Shown one piece after another: positions 10,701 to 17,189 of a DNA stretch of 64,000 bases. Made by a program: the position numbers and the translations under genes. The DNA is from Mesobacillus selenatarsenatis SF-1 (lineage in GTDB: Bacteria; Bacillota; Bacilli; Bacillales; Cytobacillaceae), in contig NZ_BASE01000113.1 in the NCBI RefSeq assembly GCF_000813125.1, positions 1 to 64,000 of the forward strand, read 5' to 3'. Under the pieces are notes generated by a model, which was not told the origin of the DNA, searched no databases, and saw only the letters and a program-made list of their open reading frames with translations. Every line of letters starts with the position of its first letter. Within the stretch, counting starts at the first letter, position 1.

Positions 10701-10916
10701 GATGCTAAGACAGGAATTGTAACAGCAACGACTACACACTTCAGTACATTCGGTGTTTTCGAAGCGACAGAAGAAACAAAAGGAGCTCCGGTTACAGTTG
10801 AAGAAGGCAATAAACTGCCAAAGACAGCAACGAATATCTATAATTACTTGATTGCTGGCCTGCTTCTATTAATGGGTGGCACCTTCATTCTCTTCCGCCA
10901 GCGCAGAAGAGCATAA
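4791..10916 (+). CDS. giant sortase-anchored surface protein with lamin-tail, OB, PHP and amidotransferase-like domains
   Basis: About 2040 residues from the preferred ATG 4791. A GTG at 4734 is in frame, but its only SD abuts it, whereas ATG 4791 starts a normal signal peptide and has AAAGGTAGG upstream. Numbered from GTG 4734, the order is: lamin-tail domain (60-215, VVISQVYGGGGNSG), beta-rich segments, an OB-fold of the YhcR type (445-650), an Ig-like part, a PHP/CehA-type metallohydrolase (848-1100; THNHTK, FSDHSHD, FNHPD, GEDNHEG), a CARDB-like segment, an amidotransferase-like domain (1312-1580), a second OB domain (1580-1760), five PGDGDT-like repeats (1766-1802), a C-terminal beta domain, LPKTA (about 2028), a membrane helix and RQRRRA. 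It probably hydrolyses phosphate esters or nucleic acid at the wall; the substrate is unproven. Confidence 0.85.
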   Translation: MNRKMRSYRKWTSVFMAALLLISTFLPSSAAKSVSASIAGNVVISQVYGGGGNSGATFSNDFIELYNPTAQEISLDGWSIQKASSTGTSWQKINLAGVIKPYSYFLIEGKAGKTVTDKPLPQYDINDPNFDMGAKTGKVALVKHTDELTGKNPEDLVDFVGFGSGTEGYEGSGPTPTLSNSTSAQRRPYANVDPAAGLGNAWDSDDNALDFVAATPVPKNSESPAEKPMESNISLQPVGSKVLFTLKDSSATISALAEASFANSMIKVYETSSKVNELASASAAADGSFEVSFTVGSAVDAVFITATQDGKDESEAVQVDVATASESVVADKLSYSIDGDGKGTLIGNAGAAISRSLINVYPNSSADSQERLNSEAVEVLGTGGFAAISFADAPDTVYVTQQTTTDNGIMLESVPVSVTKADTSTTTPLSEVKQTDDKGILKNLNQFFTVEGIVTVDNGVMGTQKNNFYIQDETAGINIFGYLDTGLTIKSGDKLKVTGKLIQYKGLSELDATAITKVSEGNELPQPKDVTILDLNTFTTVEPLEGSLVKVTGKVSAVASQGSNWNVTLVDQNNKATTVRIMEATGIKGDEVFTAEKSYTVTGIVGQYTSNATHVSGYQVFPRNVKDITAQLSIDHAPLTQVYKNTDVEFVAKASGAEKVTVFYRANSTVDYTALPMAEGSDGRYTAVLEAAKVPQDGFEYYIEAVEGSKTQTSGSSDQPHQVTLTEDKEGPRLYGETPVGGSKVESPKPEISVLMEDPSEVDETTVKVWLDGTAVESASISKSQVKFTTAEGLSLGKHTVKVVAEDSLSNASEFEWTFEVVTRFTGGEHFRGTTHNHTKISHDATGEPLDALKAGQRYGYDWFAFSDHSHDIDPGQMDTVEREGLAERTGGSDWQLTKDLSDQYTKNGEYVVFPAFEMTSTTWGHSNVFGTENFIDRNVNGKMYQDLNNYYAWVMTYDDIVGQFNHPDMSKNAFNNFKPYDKDADRLFTMLEVGNGSGHYGYANAEKKFFSVLDLGWHVAPTYGEDNHEGTWGQTRARTVIVADSLSQESLLHSMRNMRVYMVEDPNFTLDVKANGFYMGSTVDSKSLKFNISGSDAVAEDKSMADYSYLSADYKSDDRVEKVELISNGGTVVDSISPMEKDFTWEPSYTVTGGQQWFVVRVTQADGERMYSAPIWSKEEAVDVKVNGIDVAGDVIVEGNPATLKANISNNGTQEIKNIKVDLYYDEVKEANQIGTQTLSSILSKGVGTAEFTWSSPVKGNHKLIAVVTSLEGLDLGDTKFELQVQVKEPLGIKVLIDAKHGNENTSSDGGSYKDNLKAFTVLLQKEGYTVEENTKTITDEVLSNVKLLVLTHPKTDLTPEENTAVAKFVKEGGSLLMAGKSNYSTNPAINNDLLAEIGAEIRMGNDGVFDVSEDGNFWSDPAKSPFAVRLFPGSVPNYITDRVSFIDYYSGTSLSGANDTALTDSEKVTILAKGNETTYQGNIKGGFTYDAVSDETGGSAIPMIASEEIGEKGRIIVSGMNIFNDKQMDESYEPKGNDEFTLNAVNWLANRETTIKKIGDARKLAEDTHTVIEGTVTTGAGVFFDAFYVQDETGGIMAFQEVPDGSLKPGDKVRIYGHIITFDNNKEIEFVKFDQDVIKIGEGDPIQPKQVTTGEATSEANQGLLVKVKGKVVSKFDDNSYVINDGSGDVLVFTDGYIVNQSGPVPLLMIGETLEAVGLSGSFAQGERIRVRDTKELQKVIELPGGTDPGDGDTDPGDGDTDPGDGDTDPGDGDTEPGDGGTKPGDNPTKPGTVVNPVNGVITPVGKTSKDKKSMTVVIEGINLEDIKKGQVVAIKPKDSSTTEVLKVTLTSTALENLIENNSGMKINKTDAELVIPPAMLEMMVELAKGKDISITLKQMSAPGAIGFVYDFTILAGTETLHDFNGKKITIALNVDKDAVKGIDPANIKMYYYNESTKKWELLKDSVYDAKTGIVTATTTHFSTFGVFEATEETKGAPVTVEEGNKLPKTATNIYNYLIAGLLLLMGGTFILFRQRRRA
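10030..10150 (+). repeat. tandem 18-bp coding repeats (PGDGDT linker)
   Basis: Five near-identical 18-bp units encode Asp-Pro-Gly-Asp-Gly-Asp/Thr. This flexible acidic spacer sits before the wall-proximal domain and is liable to copy-number change. Confidence 0.9.
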
Positions 10917-10929
10917 TATCTTATCAAGG

Positions 10930-10963
10930 AACCTTATCCTCCGTTGAGGGTAAGGTTTTTTGT
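10930..10963 (+). terminator. terminator of the giant surface protein gene
   Basis: AACCTTATCCTC pairs with GAGGGTAAGGTT (10930-10957), followed by a T run. Confidence 0.85.
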
Positions 10964-11005
10964 CTGATCCCGGTTAAATCAAAAGCTTCTAACAGGGATC
11001 AGACA
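10961..11005. repeat. TGTCTGATCCC inverted repeat
   Basis: TGTCTGATCCC and GGGATCAGACA are perfect 11-bp arms separated by 23 nt. It lies beyond the terminator and lacks a T run on its far side. The outer arm (TCAGACA) is like that of the hairpins at 10-50. Confidence 0.6.
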
Positions 11006-11017
11006 AATTCATCAAAA

Positions 11018-11122
11018 TTAATCATTATTATGACCTTTCTTATTTTGTTTGCTTATAACTGTTAACAATAAAAATTTTTCCTCCGGGCTCAACATGCTCC
11101 AGCTTCCTGCTTTTACTTTCAT
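11018..11122 (-). CDS. small hypothetical protein (34 aa)
   Basis: A 34-codon frame starting ATG 11122 with an AAAGGAG site 8 nt upstream, as good an initiation signal as any in the window. The peptide begins MKVKAGSWSMLSPEEKFLLL and ends in a basic, Asn-rich tail (KQNKKGHNND). It has a short amphipathic helix and no signal peptide. I do not recognise the family. A TGTCGAA motif lies about 135 bp upstream (11259-11265), resembling a Spo0A box, so sporulation-linked control is possible. Confidence rests on the SD site and the protein-like composition only. Confidence 0.55.
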   Translation of the reverse strand: MKVKAGSWSMLSPEEKFLLLTVISKQNKKGHNND

Positions 11123-11407
11123 TTGAAACACTCCTTTAAAATGTATTTTTTTTACTATTGCTTTCTGTTAATCCCTATATACCGCCTTTTTTGAAAAATG
11201 AAACAACAAAAATTTCTACAAATTACCATGTATTCCTGCAAGCTAGTCCACATCTTTTGTCGAAAAGTCGATATATAACGATATTAAATATTTCCAGTTT
11301 GAGTTCATCTACGTCTCAAGACCTAGAACACAGTACAAACTGAGTCTGTAGAAAAACAGCTTGTTTTGAAGTATTGTATAAGGGAGAAAACATTTTTTTA
11401 CAGCGAA

Positions 11408-11436
11408 TGAAACATTCTGTGTCTCCTATTCGTATA
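11408..11436 (+). promoter_or_regulatory. sigma-W-type (ECF) promoter before xpaC
   Basis: TGAAAC (11408-11413), a 17-nt spacer and CGTATA (11431-11436) match the ECF sigma-W consensus (TGAAAC, 16-17 nt, CGTA). It lies 33 nt before the xpaC start. This suggests induction by cell-envelope stress. Confidence 0.65.
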
Positions 11437-11468
11437 GATAGGAAGATTCAAAACAGGAGTCGATACTA

Positions 11469-12119
11469 ATGAATAAATTCCTTTTACGATTTATGCAAAC
11501 TGGTGCGGCAATCCCCTTTTCGGCGTTCATCTGGCTGCTGGCTTATGCAGGTTTTGACCAGACATTCTGGATGTCGTCGCTTTATGGGTTTATGGGCGGC
11601 GGAGTGATGTTTTTTGGACTAGGTTCATACATGCAAAGACGCTTTTTGGAAAAAAACAGGCTGACCATGAAGGAATACAAATATATTAAGAGAAATCTTA
11701 AAGAAGCGAATGTGAAGATCAACAGAATCCAGAAGTCGCTCTTTTCCGTCCGGCATATCCGTTCGCTGAAACACAGGATGGAGCTTTTGCGGCTTGTGAA
11801 AAACATCCAGAAGCTGAGCAATCGCGAACCAAGAAGATTCTTCAAGGCGGAACAGTTTTATTTTTCTCATCTTGATTCGATCATGGAACTAAGTGAAAAG
11901 TATGCCTTCCTATCCTCCCAGCCAGCCAAAAATCGGGAATTGGAGTACTCGTTACAGGATACGCAGGACACTTTAAAGGATCTTACGAAGATCGTTGAGA
12001 AAGATTTGAATTATATGCTGGAAGAAGATCTTGACCATTTGAATTTTGAAATAGACGTGGCAAAGCATTCGATCAAGAAACGAAATGAAATTCCTGATGA
12101 AACCAGGAGGTTAAAATAA
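11469..12119 (+). CDS. xpaC: XpaC-like membrane protein
   Basis: A 216-residue protein matching the XpaC family (named for 5-bromo-4-chloroindolyl phosphate hydrolysis). Two membrane helices at about 13-55 are followed by a long cytoplasmic coiled-coil region rich in charged residues (60-216: [40 protein letters not shown]). Its biochemical role is not settled; it is nearly always paired with telA. The stop overlaps the telA start by one base (TAATG), so the two are translationally coupled. The start ATG 11469 has AGGAG about 9 nt upstream. The sigma-W-type promoter suggests an envelope-stress role. Confidence 0.85.
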   Translation: MNKFLLRFMQTGAAIPFSAFIWLLAYAGFDQTFWMSSLYGFMGGGVMFFGLGSYMQRRFLEKNRLTMKEYKYIKRNLKEANVKINRIQKSLFSVRHIRSLKHRMELLRLVKNIQKLSNREPRRFFKAEQFYFSHLDSIMELSEKYAFLSSQPAKNRELEYSLQDTQDTLKDLTKIVEKDLNYMLEEDLDHLNFEIDVAKHSIKKRNEIPDETRRLK

Positions 12120-13297
12120 TGACGGAAAAAAATCCTGACCTATTAAAAAATACCGGAAATATCATGGACGATATCTTAACGAACCCGTTTGGAGATTCAC
12201 CTGAACTGCAGCTGCAGCCCAGCCCGCAGCGACAGGACAGCAAACCAGTTAAGCTGATTGATGTCATCCCTGAGGAAAATCGTCAGCGAGCCTATCAATT
12301 GGCTGAGCAGATTGACCCGAAGAATCATCAGGCGATGATTCAATATGGTACCCAGGCACAAGGGAAACTGCTGACTTTTTCTCATGCGATGCTTGACCAT
12401 GTCCAGAAGAAGGATATCGGCGAAGTAGGGGAAATCATCAATGACTTGATGAAGCATCTCAATGATATGAATCCCGATGAACTCAGTACCGAAAAGCAAT
12501 CTTTCTTTGCTCGGATGTTTGGCAAGATTTCAGGTTCTGTTCAGGAGATCCTCTCCAAGTATCAGAAGACTGGGGCACAAATTGACCGGATCAGCGTGAA
12601 GCTAGACCGAAGCAAAAACGTCTTGCTGTCGGACATTGGCATGCTCGAGAAATTGTACGAAACAAACAAGGAATATTTCAATGCGTTGAATATTTATATA
12701 GCTGCTGGAGAACTGAAGCTTGAGGAACTGCATGATAAAACAATTCCTGAACTTAAGAAGGCTGCAGAAACTTCACAGGATCAAATGAAGTTCCAGGAAG
12801 TCAATGATATGATTCAGTTTGCTGACCGGCTGGATAAGCGTCTCTATGACCTGAAATTAAGCAGGGAAATCACGATCCAGAGTGCGCCGCAAATTCGCCT
12901 GATCCAGAATACGAACCAGGCGCTTGTAGAAAAAATCCAGTCATCGATCGTGACAGCGATCCCGCTCTGGAAAAACCAGGTCGCCATTGCCCTGACACTG
13001 ATTAGGCAACGGCATGCGGTGGAGGCACAGAAGCAGGTGTCCAAGACAACCAATGAACTACTGCTGAAAAATGCTGAAATGCTTAAGACAAATACCATCG
13101 AAACAGCGAAAGAAAACGAGCGCGGCATTGTCGATATCGAAACGCTGAAGAAAACGCAGGAAAACCTGATCACGACATTGGAAGAAACATTGAGGATTCA
13201 GGAAGAAGGCCGGACGAAGCGTCGTCAGGCAGAACAGGATCTGGCTTCAATGGAGAATGAGTTGAGGTTGAAGCTGTTGGAGATTAAGGATAAGTAA
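12119..13297 (+). CDS. telA: TelA/YaaN family toxic-anion resistance protein
   Basis: A 392-residue cytoplasmic, almost entirely helical protein of the TelA family, with the conserved stretches [59 protein letters not shown] and [14 protein letters not shown]-like [18 protein letters not shown]. It ends in a long coiled coil (about 330-390). Members are linked to tellurite, bacteriocin and envelope-stress tolerance, but no enzyme activity is known. Its SD AGGAGG lies within the end of xpaC, and the two form a bicistronic unit closed by a terminator. Confidence 0.9.
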   Translation: MTEKNPDLLKNTGNIMDDILTNPFGDSPELQLQPSPQRQDSKPVKLIDVIPEENRQRAYQLAEQIDPKNHQAMIQYGTQAQGKLLTFSHAMLDHVQKKDIGEVGEIINDLMKHLNDMNPDELSTEKQSFFARMFGKISGSVQEILSKYQKTGAQIDRISVKLDRSKNVLLSDIGMLEKLYETNKEYFNALNIYIAAGELKLEELHDKTIPELKKAAETSQDQMKFQEVNDMIQFADRLDKRLYDLKLSREITIQSAPQIRLIQNTNQALVEKIQSSIVTAIPLWKNQVAIALTLIRQRHAVEAQKQVSKTTNELLLKNAEMLKTNTIETAKENERGIVDIETLKKTQENLITTLEETLRIQEEGRTKRRQAEQDLASMENELRLKLLEIKDK

Positions 13298-13302
13298 GAA
13301 AG

Positions 13303-13329
13303 AACGGGGGGAATACTCCCGTTTTTTTA
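13303..13329 (+). terminator. terminator of xpaC-telA
   Basis: AACGGGGG...CTCCCGTT hairpin followed by seven T. Confidence 0.8.
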
Positions 13330-13434
13330 TGAATATATATATAGAAAATAAAAAGCCAGTTACCGTGGGCAACAAGCTGTATTACTACTATTATTCAGGA
13401 TAGATACTCTGTTTCTATATGTACGGAAATGGTA

Positions 13435-13563
13435 TCAGCCAAAGATCTTCTTTCGGGGTTTATTGCCTACTTTGATAAATGTATGTCCGTCTTTACTCTT
13501 ATAAAGTTTGATTCCTATGAACTTCAATGGGGTGAACACTTCTTTCATTTGTACTAATGGCAT
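13435..13563 (-). CDS. small basic hypothetical protein (42 aa)
   Basis: ATG 13563 is preceded by GGGAGGG about 8 nt upstream and opens 42 codons. The product begins MPLVQMKEVFTPLKFIGIKL and ends in a strongly basic tail (KVGNKPRKKIFG). It is protein-like in composition and has no membrane helix. I do not recognise it. It stands alone between telA (convergent) and the gene starting at 14231, and no clear terminator follows it. Confidence 0.55.
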   Translation of the reverse strand: MPLVQMKEVFTPLKFIGIKLYKSKDGHTFIKVGNKPRKKIFG

Positions 13564-13766
13564 CTCAAAACCCTCCCGTGTAAAGTATACATAAATTGTA
13601 CCTAAATAAAGAACGTAAATAAATAAAATGTTCTCGATAAAAAACGACGGATAATGAGCTTTCAGGCTGATATTATGGATTAAATTGTTAGTAATTGTCT
13701 TTTTATGGAGGTTTTAAGGGTAAAAAGTATTATATATTTTAATGATATCAAGAATTTTCTTATATA

Positions 13767-14231
13767 TCAGTGATTAAAGTCCCATATGATGACCCAATCT
13801 TCTTTATATTCAACAACATACACCTCTTGCAAAAAGCTGAATCTTCCATATTTCCCTGTATATCTTTGTTTGACTTCAAACCTAAAAGCAGTATCAAATG
13901 GTTTTTCTCCCTTAGCTGCTTTCCATCCTTTCAGCTCTTCCGCTTCGCTGATTTCATATGAAAATGTTTCTGCGCCAAAATGGCCAATAAATACATGTGA
14001 TCGATCCTGGATGTATGCGGCTTTATGGAACTTCTCCTTCATATATGGGTGGAACAGTTTCCAGGAGCCAGAAAAGTTCGCATCCTGCTCGAAGGAATAG
14101 AACTGGTCAACAACTTCTTTTGCCTCACTGGTAGGCGAGTTTAGCAAAAAGCGGGCTCCAAGAAACCCAATGACCATAAGGACCGCTAGAAATATGAAAA
14201 GGACAAGATGTTGCTGCTTTTTCTTATGCAT
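13767..14231 (-). CDS. membrane-anchored hypothetical protein (NTF2-like fold possible)
   Basis: A 154-residue protein with one N-terminal membrane helix (about 8-30, LVLFIFLAVLMVIGFLGARF) and an extracytoplasmic domain. The region AKEVVDQFYSFEQDANFSGSWKLFHPYMKEKF resembles the helical opening of NTF2-like/DUF4878-type folds, followed by strands (VYVVEYKEDWVIIWDFNH). No catalytic motif is visible. AAAGGAG lies about 10 nt before ATG 14231. Monocistronic. Confidence 0.6.
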   Translation of the reverse strand: MHKKKQQHLVLFIFLAVLMVIGFLGARFLLNSPTSEAKEVVDQFYSFEQDANFSGSWKLFHPYMKEKFHKAAYIQDRSHVFIGHFGAETFSYEISEAEELKGWKAAKGEKPFDTAFRFEVKQRYTGKYGRFSFLQEVYVVEYKEDWVIIWDFNH

Positions 14232-14412
14232 TGGTGGGACTCCTTTAATGTGGATGGCTTATTCCAATAATATGAGAAGGGTTTTAGGGATATACGAAAT
14301 AAGTGAATTCTCGATTTTCCTCAATTTTCTATTTTAAGAGCATTTTGTATAGAAAGATGATTGGAAGAATGTTACCATTTAACAAGAATGATAGATTGAG
14401 AGGAGAAGGGGA

Positions 14413-16215
14413 ATGAATAGATTAGTAACAATCATGCTGGCCATTTTGCTAATTGTAGTACCGTTTCAAGGTATTCAAGCAGAAGGAGCCGAGTATTATG
14501 AGAACCCGCCATTAAAGGTTATTGACCAGTATTTGACGGATGCAGCGCTGAAACATGATGTGCCGCCGGAAATCGTCAAAGCAATTGCCATGAAGGAAAG
14601 TGATTGGGAACAATTTGAAAACGGGAAGCCTAAAATAGGAAATGATGGTGCAGGGATTGGCATTATGCAAATAACGAATGATCCCCGCTTTGACATTAAT
14701 AGACTTAGAACAGATATTAAATTTAATATAGACGCTGGAGTTCAAATCCTTAATGAAAAATTCAGTGCTTTGAACGACAACGAACAGCTTCCAACGATCA
14801 ATAATAATGACAGGCATATTCTAGAAAGTTGGTATTTTGCGGTATTGGCTTACAATGGAAAGGTCCAAAAAAATAGTCCTATTGTTAAGGCCACTGGTGA
14901 AACCAATGATGAGGCTTATCAAGAAATAGTCTATAGTTACATTGAGGAGAAACACCCTGGTATGGGAGTTTACCCTTTGCCTTTTGACTTTAAGGCGGAA
15001 GATTTTACTTATTCAGGTTGGCCTAATTATCGATTGTCTTTTGAAAAAGACCACTATGAAGTGCCTGATCATCTTCTAACCGAAAGTAAGTACTTCTTCA
15101 AGCCTAAAGATGTTGTGTTTTCGGCTAAAGCTGCCAATATTCGCACAGAACCAACACAGGATTCAAAAGCTGTGAAGACTCTTCCTAAAGGTGTAAGCGA
15201 ACCGGTAACGATACTAGAAGATTTTAAATACGATCAATCCAAAGAGCCTGCAAAGTTCGATGATTATGACCAATTTATATGGTATAAGGTAAAAGCGAAA
15301 GACGGTACCGTTGGATACACGTCTTCCCATGAGCTCAAGCACATTGCCAGCAGGCTATCAGGTCCTGGCCGTTATGAGACAGCTGCTGCCATTTCACAGG
15401 AGGGCTGGGAAAGGGGAGCCGACACAGTTGTCCTGGCAACGGGGATTGATTTCCCGGATGCATTGGCAGGAACTCCGCTGGCATACCAGCTAGATGCCCC
15501 TATGCTTTTGACAGAAACGGACAAACTACCTTTTGCGACAGAGAGAGAAATCATTAACTTAGGGGCGAAAAGAGCAATTCTCCTCGGAAGCACGTCCGCG
15601 ATTAGTGATAAGGTAAGGGATCAGCTTAGGGACATGGGTCTGAAGGTAGAACGCTATGGGGGAAGTCATCGTTTCGCTACAGCGATTACAATCGCAGAGA
15701 AACTTCCAGTGAAGGGTGATACGGCAATACTTGCTAACGGACGCAATTTCCCGGATGCTCTATCGATTGCTGCTTATGCGGCAAGAAATAACTACCCGAT
15801 CTTCCTGACTGATAAATCGACACTTAATGCTGCTACCTTTAACGAATTAAAGAAATATAAGCACACCATCGTTGTAGGAAGCGAAGATGTAATCAACCAA
15901 AAGATTCTCAGTGGTCTCCCTGATGTAACGCGTTATGGCGGCAGTGACCGCTACGCAACGAATGCTGATATTGTAAGCAGGCTTCCACTTGGAAAAGAGA
16001 AAGCGTACATTGCCAATGGAGAGAGATTCGCGGATGCGTTGACAGGAGCGGTTTTGGCAGCAAAGAATAACGCCCCGCTGCTGCTATCAAACGCAGACAA
16101 CATTCCATGGGCGGTTCATAACACGATGATCAAACAGGATTACAACCATTACACACTGCTCGGTGGAAACGACGTCATGAATATCCAGTATGAACTAGCT
16201 GAACTAATAAGGTAG
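14413..16215 (+). CDS. secreted lytic transglycosylase with SH3 and three cell-wall-binding repeats
   Basis: A 600-residue exported autolysin-like protein. A signal peptide (1-23, QGIQA) is followed by an SLT/lysozyme-like domain (about 35-190) with the catalytic Glu in AIAMKESDWEQ, the structural GIGIMQIT and the VLAYNGK segment. An SH3-like domain lies at 230-310 (SAKAANIRTEPTQDSKAV). Three cell-wall-binding repeat 2 units (PF04122; 312-600) follow, each with GRYETA/HRFATA/DRYATN, a FPDAL-type motif and a VVGS/LLGG strand. Such repeats bind wall anionic polymers in clostridia. It probably cleaves glycan strands at the wall surface. SD AGGAGAAGGGG lies 5-8 nt before ATG 14413. Confidence 0.9.
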   Translation: MNRLVTIMLAILLIVVPFQGIQAEGAEYYENPPLKVIDQYLTDAALKHDVPPEIVKAIAMKESDWEQFENGKPKIGNDGAGIGIMQITNDPRFDINRLRTDIKFNIDAGVQILNEKFSALNDNEQLPTINNNDRHILESWYFAVLAYNGKVQKNSPIVKATGETNDEAYQEIVYSYIEEKHPGMGVYPLPFDFKAEDFTYSGWPNYRLSFEKDHYEVPDHLLTESKYFFKPKDVVFSAKAANIRTEPTQDSKAVKTLPKGVSEPVTILEDFKYDQSKEPAKFDDYDQFIWYKVKAKDGTVGYTSSHELKHIASRLSGPGRYETAAAISQEGWERGADTVVLATGIDFPDALAGTPLAYQLDAPMLLTETDKLPFATEREIINLGAKRAILLGSTSAISDKVRDQLRDMGLKVERYGGSHRFATAITIAEKLPVKGDTAILANGRNFPDALSIAAYAARNNYPIFLTDKSTLNAATFNELKKYKHTIVVGSEDVINQKILSGLPDVTRYGGSDRYATNADIVSRLPLGKEKAYIANGERFADALTGAVLAAKNNAPLLLSNADNIPWAVHNTMIKQDYNHYTLLGGNDVMNIQYELAELIR

Positions 16216-16222
16216 TAATTTG

Positions 16223-16259
16223 AGACAATGAGTTTATCGCTCATTGTCTTTTTTTTTTT
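16223..16259 (+). terminator. terminator after the transglycosylase gene
   Basis: AGACAATGAG pairs with CTCATTGTCT around TTTATCG, followed by 11 T. Confidence 0.9.
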
Positions 16260-16304
16260 GCTCTGTTAACGTCAATTGTTGTTTTTACACCCTGTTGATT
16301 GTAG

Positions 16305-16430
16305 TGGAAGGCGCGAAGACTCCTGCGGGATGAGCAAGTCATGGGGAGACCCCGGAGGCGCGTAAAGCGCCGAGGAGGCTCCCCGACTGCCCGCGGAAAG
16401 CGAAGCGCCTGGAACGGAAATCAACAGCCG
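16305..16430. repeat. GC-rich Bacillaceae intergenic palindromic repeat
   Basis: A GC-rich block runs from GTGGAAGGCGCGAAGACTCC to TGGAACGGAAATCAACA. It contains internal palindromes (GGCGC-GTAAA-GCGCC and CCTGCGGG/CCCGCGG). It matches a dispersed extragenic element that I know to be frequent in Bacillus and relatives; its function and mobility are unknown. Its base composition differs sharply from the AT-rich flanks. Confidence 0.75.
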
Positions 16431-16567
16431 AATTTATCAAAGAGTTTTTGTTAAAAAAACACAAATTTAACTAAAATGTAACAAAATATTACTGGAAAGA
16501 TATTTACAAATGGCTGGAAGTTTAATAGAATGATGTCATATTTTAGCGAACGCGGAGGATTTATTCA

Positions 16568-16720
16568 TTGAAAGACGTGAAAGTGGAAGAGGCTAGTAAT
16601 CTTGATTTTGTCGCAGTGTTAAAGAATGCCTATGAAAAAGGCTTGAATGACAAAGAAATGACTGTTGAAAAGATTCTGGAAGAATTAAAGATCGACCTAA
16701 AGAATATTATCACTATATAA
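16568..16720 (+). CDS. small acidic hypothetical protein (50 aa)
   Basis: A 50-codon frame from TTG 16568 with CGGAGG about 9 nt upstream and a terminator 7 nt after the stop. The product (MKDVKVEEASNLDFVAVLKN at the start) is helical and acidic; the pattern LDFVAVLKNAYEKGLNDKEM loosely recalls the SinI-type dimerisation helix, but the match is too weak for a family call. With a proper SD and a terminator it is very probably expressed. Confidence 0.65.
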   Translation: MKDVKVEEASNLDFVAVLKNAYEKGLNDKEMTVEKILEELKIDLKNIITI

Positions 16721-16726
16721 AAATTC

Positions 16727-16755
16727 AGGAGGCGGATTTCCGCCTCCTTTCTTCT
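16727..16755. terminator. shared terminator of two convergent small genes
   Basis: A perfect AGGAGGCGGA...TCCGCCTCCT hairpin (16727-16748), with a T-rich tract on the plus side and A-rich sequence on the other. Confidence 0.85.
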
Positions 16756-16819
16756 TGCTACAATGAAGCTGTGTTTAGTTTCAGCCATTTTCTGTGTTGA
16801 TCAAGTCACTTCAGCTTTC

Positions 16820-17008
16820 TTATGAAAAACTAGTCTGTAAGCTTTGAATCTGGCGATGGTGATCGGCCGCCATCTTCTCGTGGAATTCCATTCTATTCGC
16901 AAGTTTCTTGCGTAGATCCGGACAGATACAATCTTTAATAAGGGCTTTATTATAGCCATGTTGATAAGAATGCCAATGGTACTTAACGCGGTAAATAAGC
17001 TTTTTCAT
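16820..17008 (-). CDS. small basic, His-rich hypothetical protein (62 aa)
   Basis: ATG 17008 is preceded by GGAGGT 8 nt upstream. The 62-residue product starts MKKLIYRVKYHWHSYQHGYN and contains CICPDLRKKLANRMEFHEKM followed by AADHHRQ. Several His and two Cys residues (CIC) leave metal binding open. No signal peptide or membrane helix. I do not recognise the family. It converges on the 16568 gene across a shared terminator. Confidence 0.65.
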   Translation of the reverse strand: MKKLIYRVKYHWHSYQHGYNKALIKDCICPDLRKKLANRMEFHEKMAADHHRQIQSLQTSFS

Positions 17009-17123
17009 GTCAGCTTACCTCCTGGAAGTATTGGTATCTTTATATACCCCAGATTATTCGAAGGAAAACAATCGTTTATTAGGGTTTTAGTGTAACTCGA
17101 TTAATAATAGTAGTATTGACCCA

Positions 17124-17138
17124 TTACAAATATTGTAA
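17124..17138. promoter_or_regulatory. TTACAA-ATA-TTGTAA palindrome upstream of the 17190 gene
   Basis: A perfect 6-bp dyad with a 3-bp centre follows a TTGACC (17116-17121) and lies about 50 bp before the TTG start. It could be an operator over the core promoter. No cognate regulator can be named. Confidence 0.35.
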
Positions 17139-17189
17139 AATCAAATAATATTAGCTTGTTAACTTAATTGAAAAAAAGGGGCGTTAATA

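Noticed and set aside
11158-11343. 61-codon plus-strand frame before xpaC
   Set aside because: No SD, low-complexity Ser/Ile-rich product, and no conserved motif; the region fits promoter sequence.
16305-16430. Structured RNA or riboswitch
   Set aside because: The block matches a dispersed Bacillaceae intergenic repeat and lies far from the next gene start, so a riboswitch reading is not supported.
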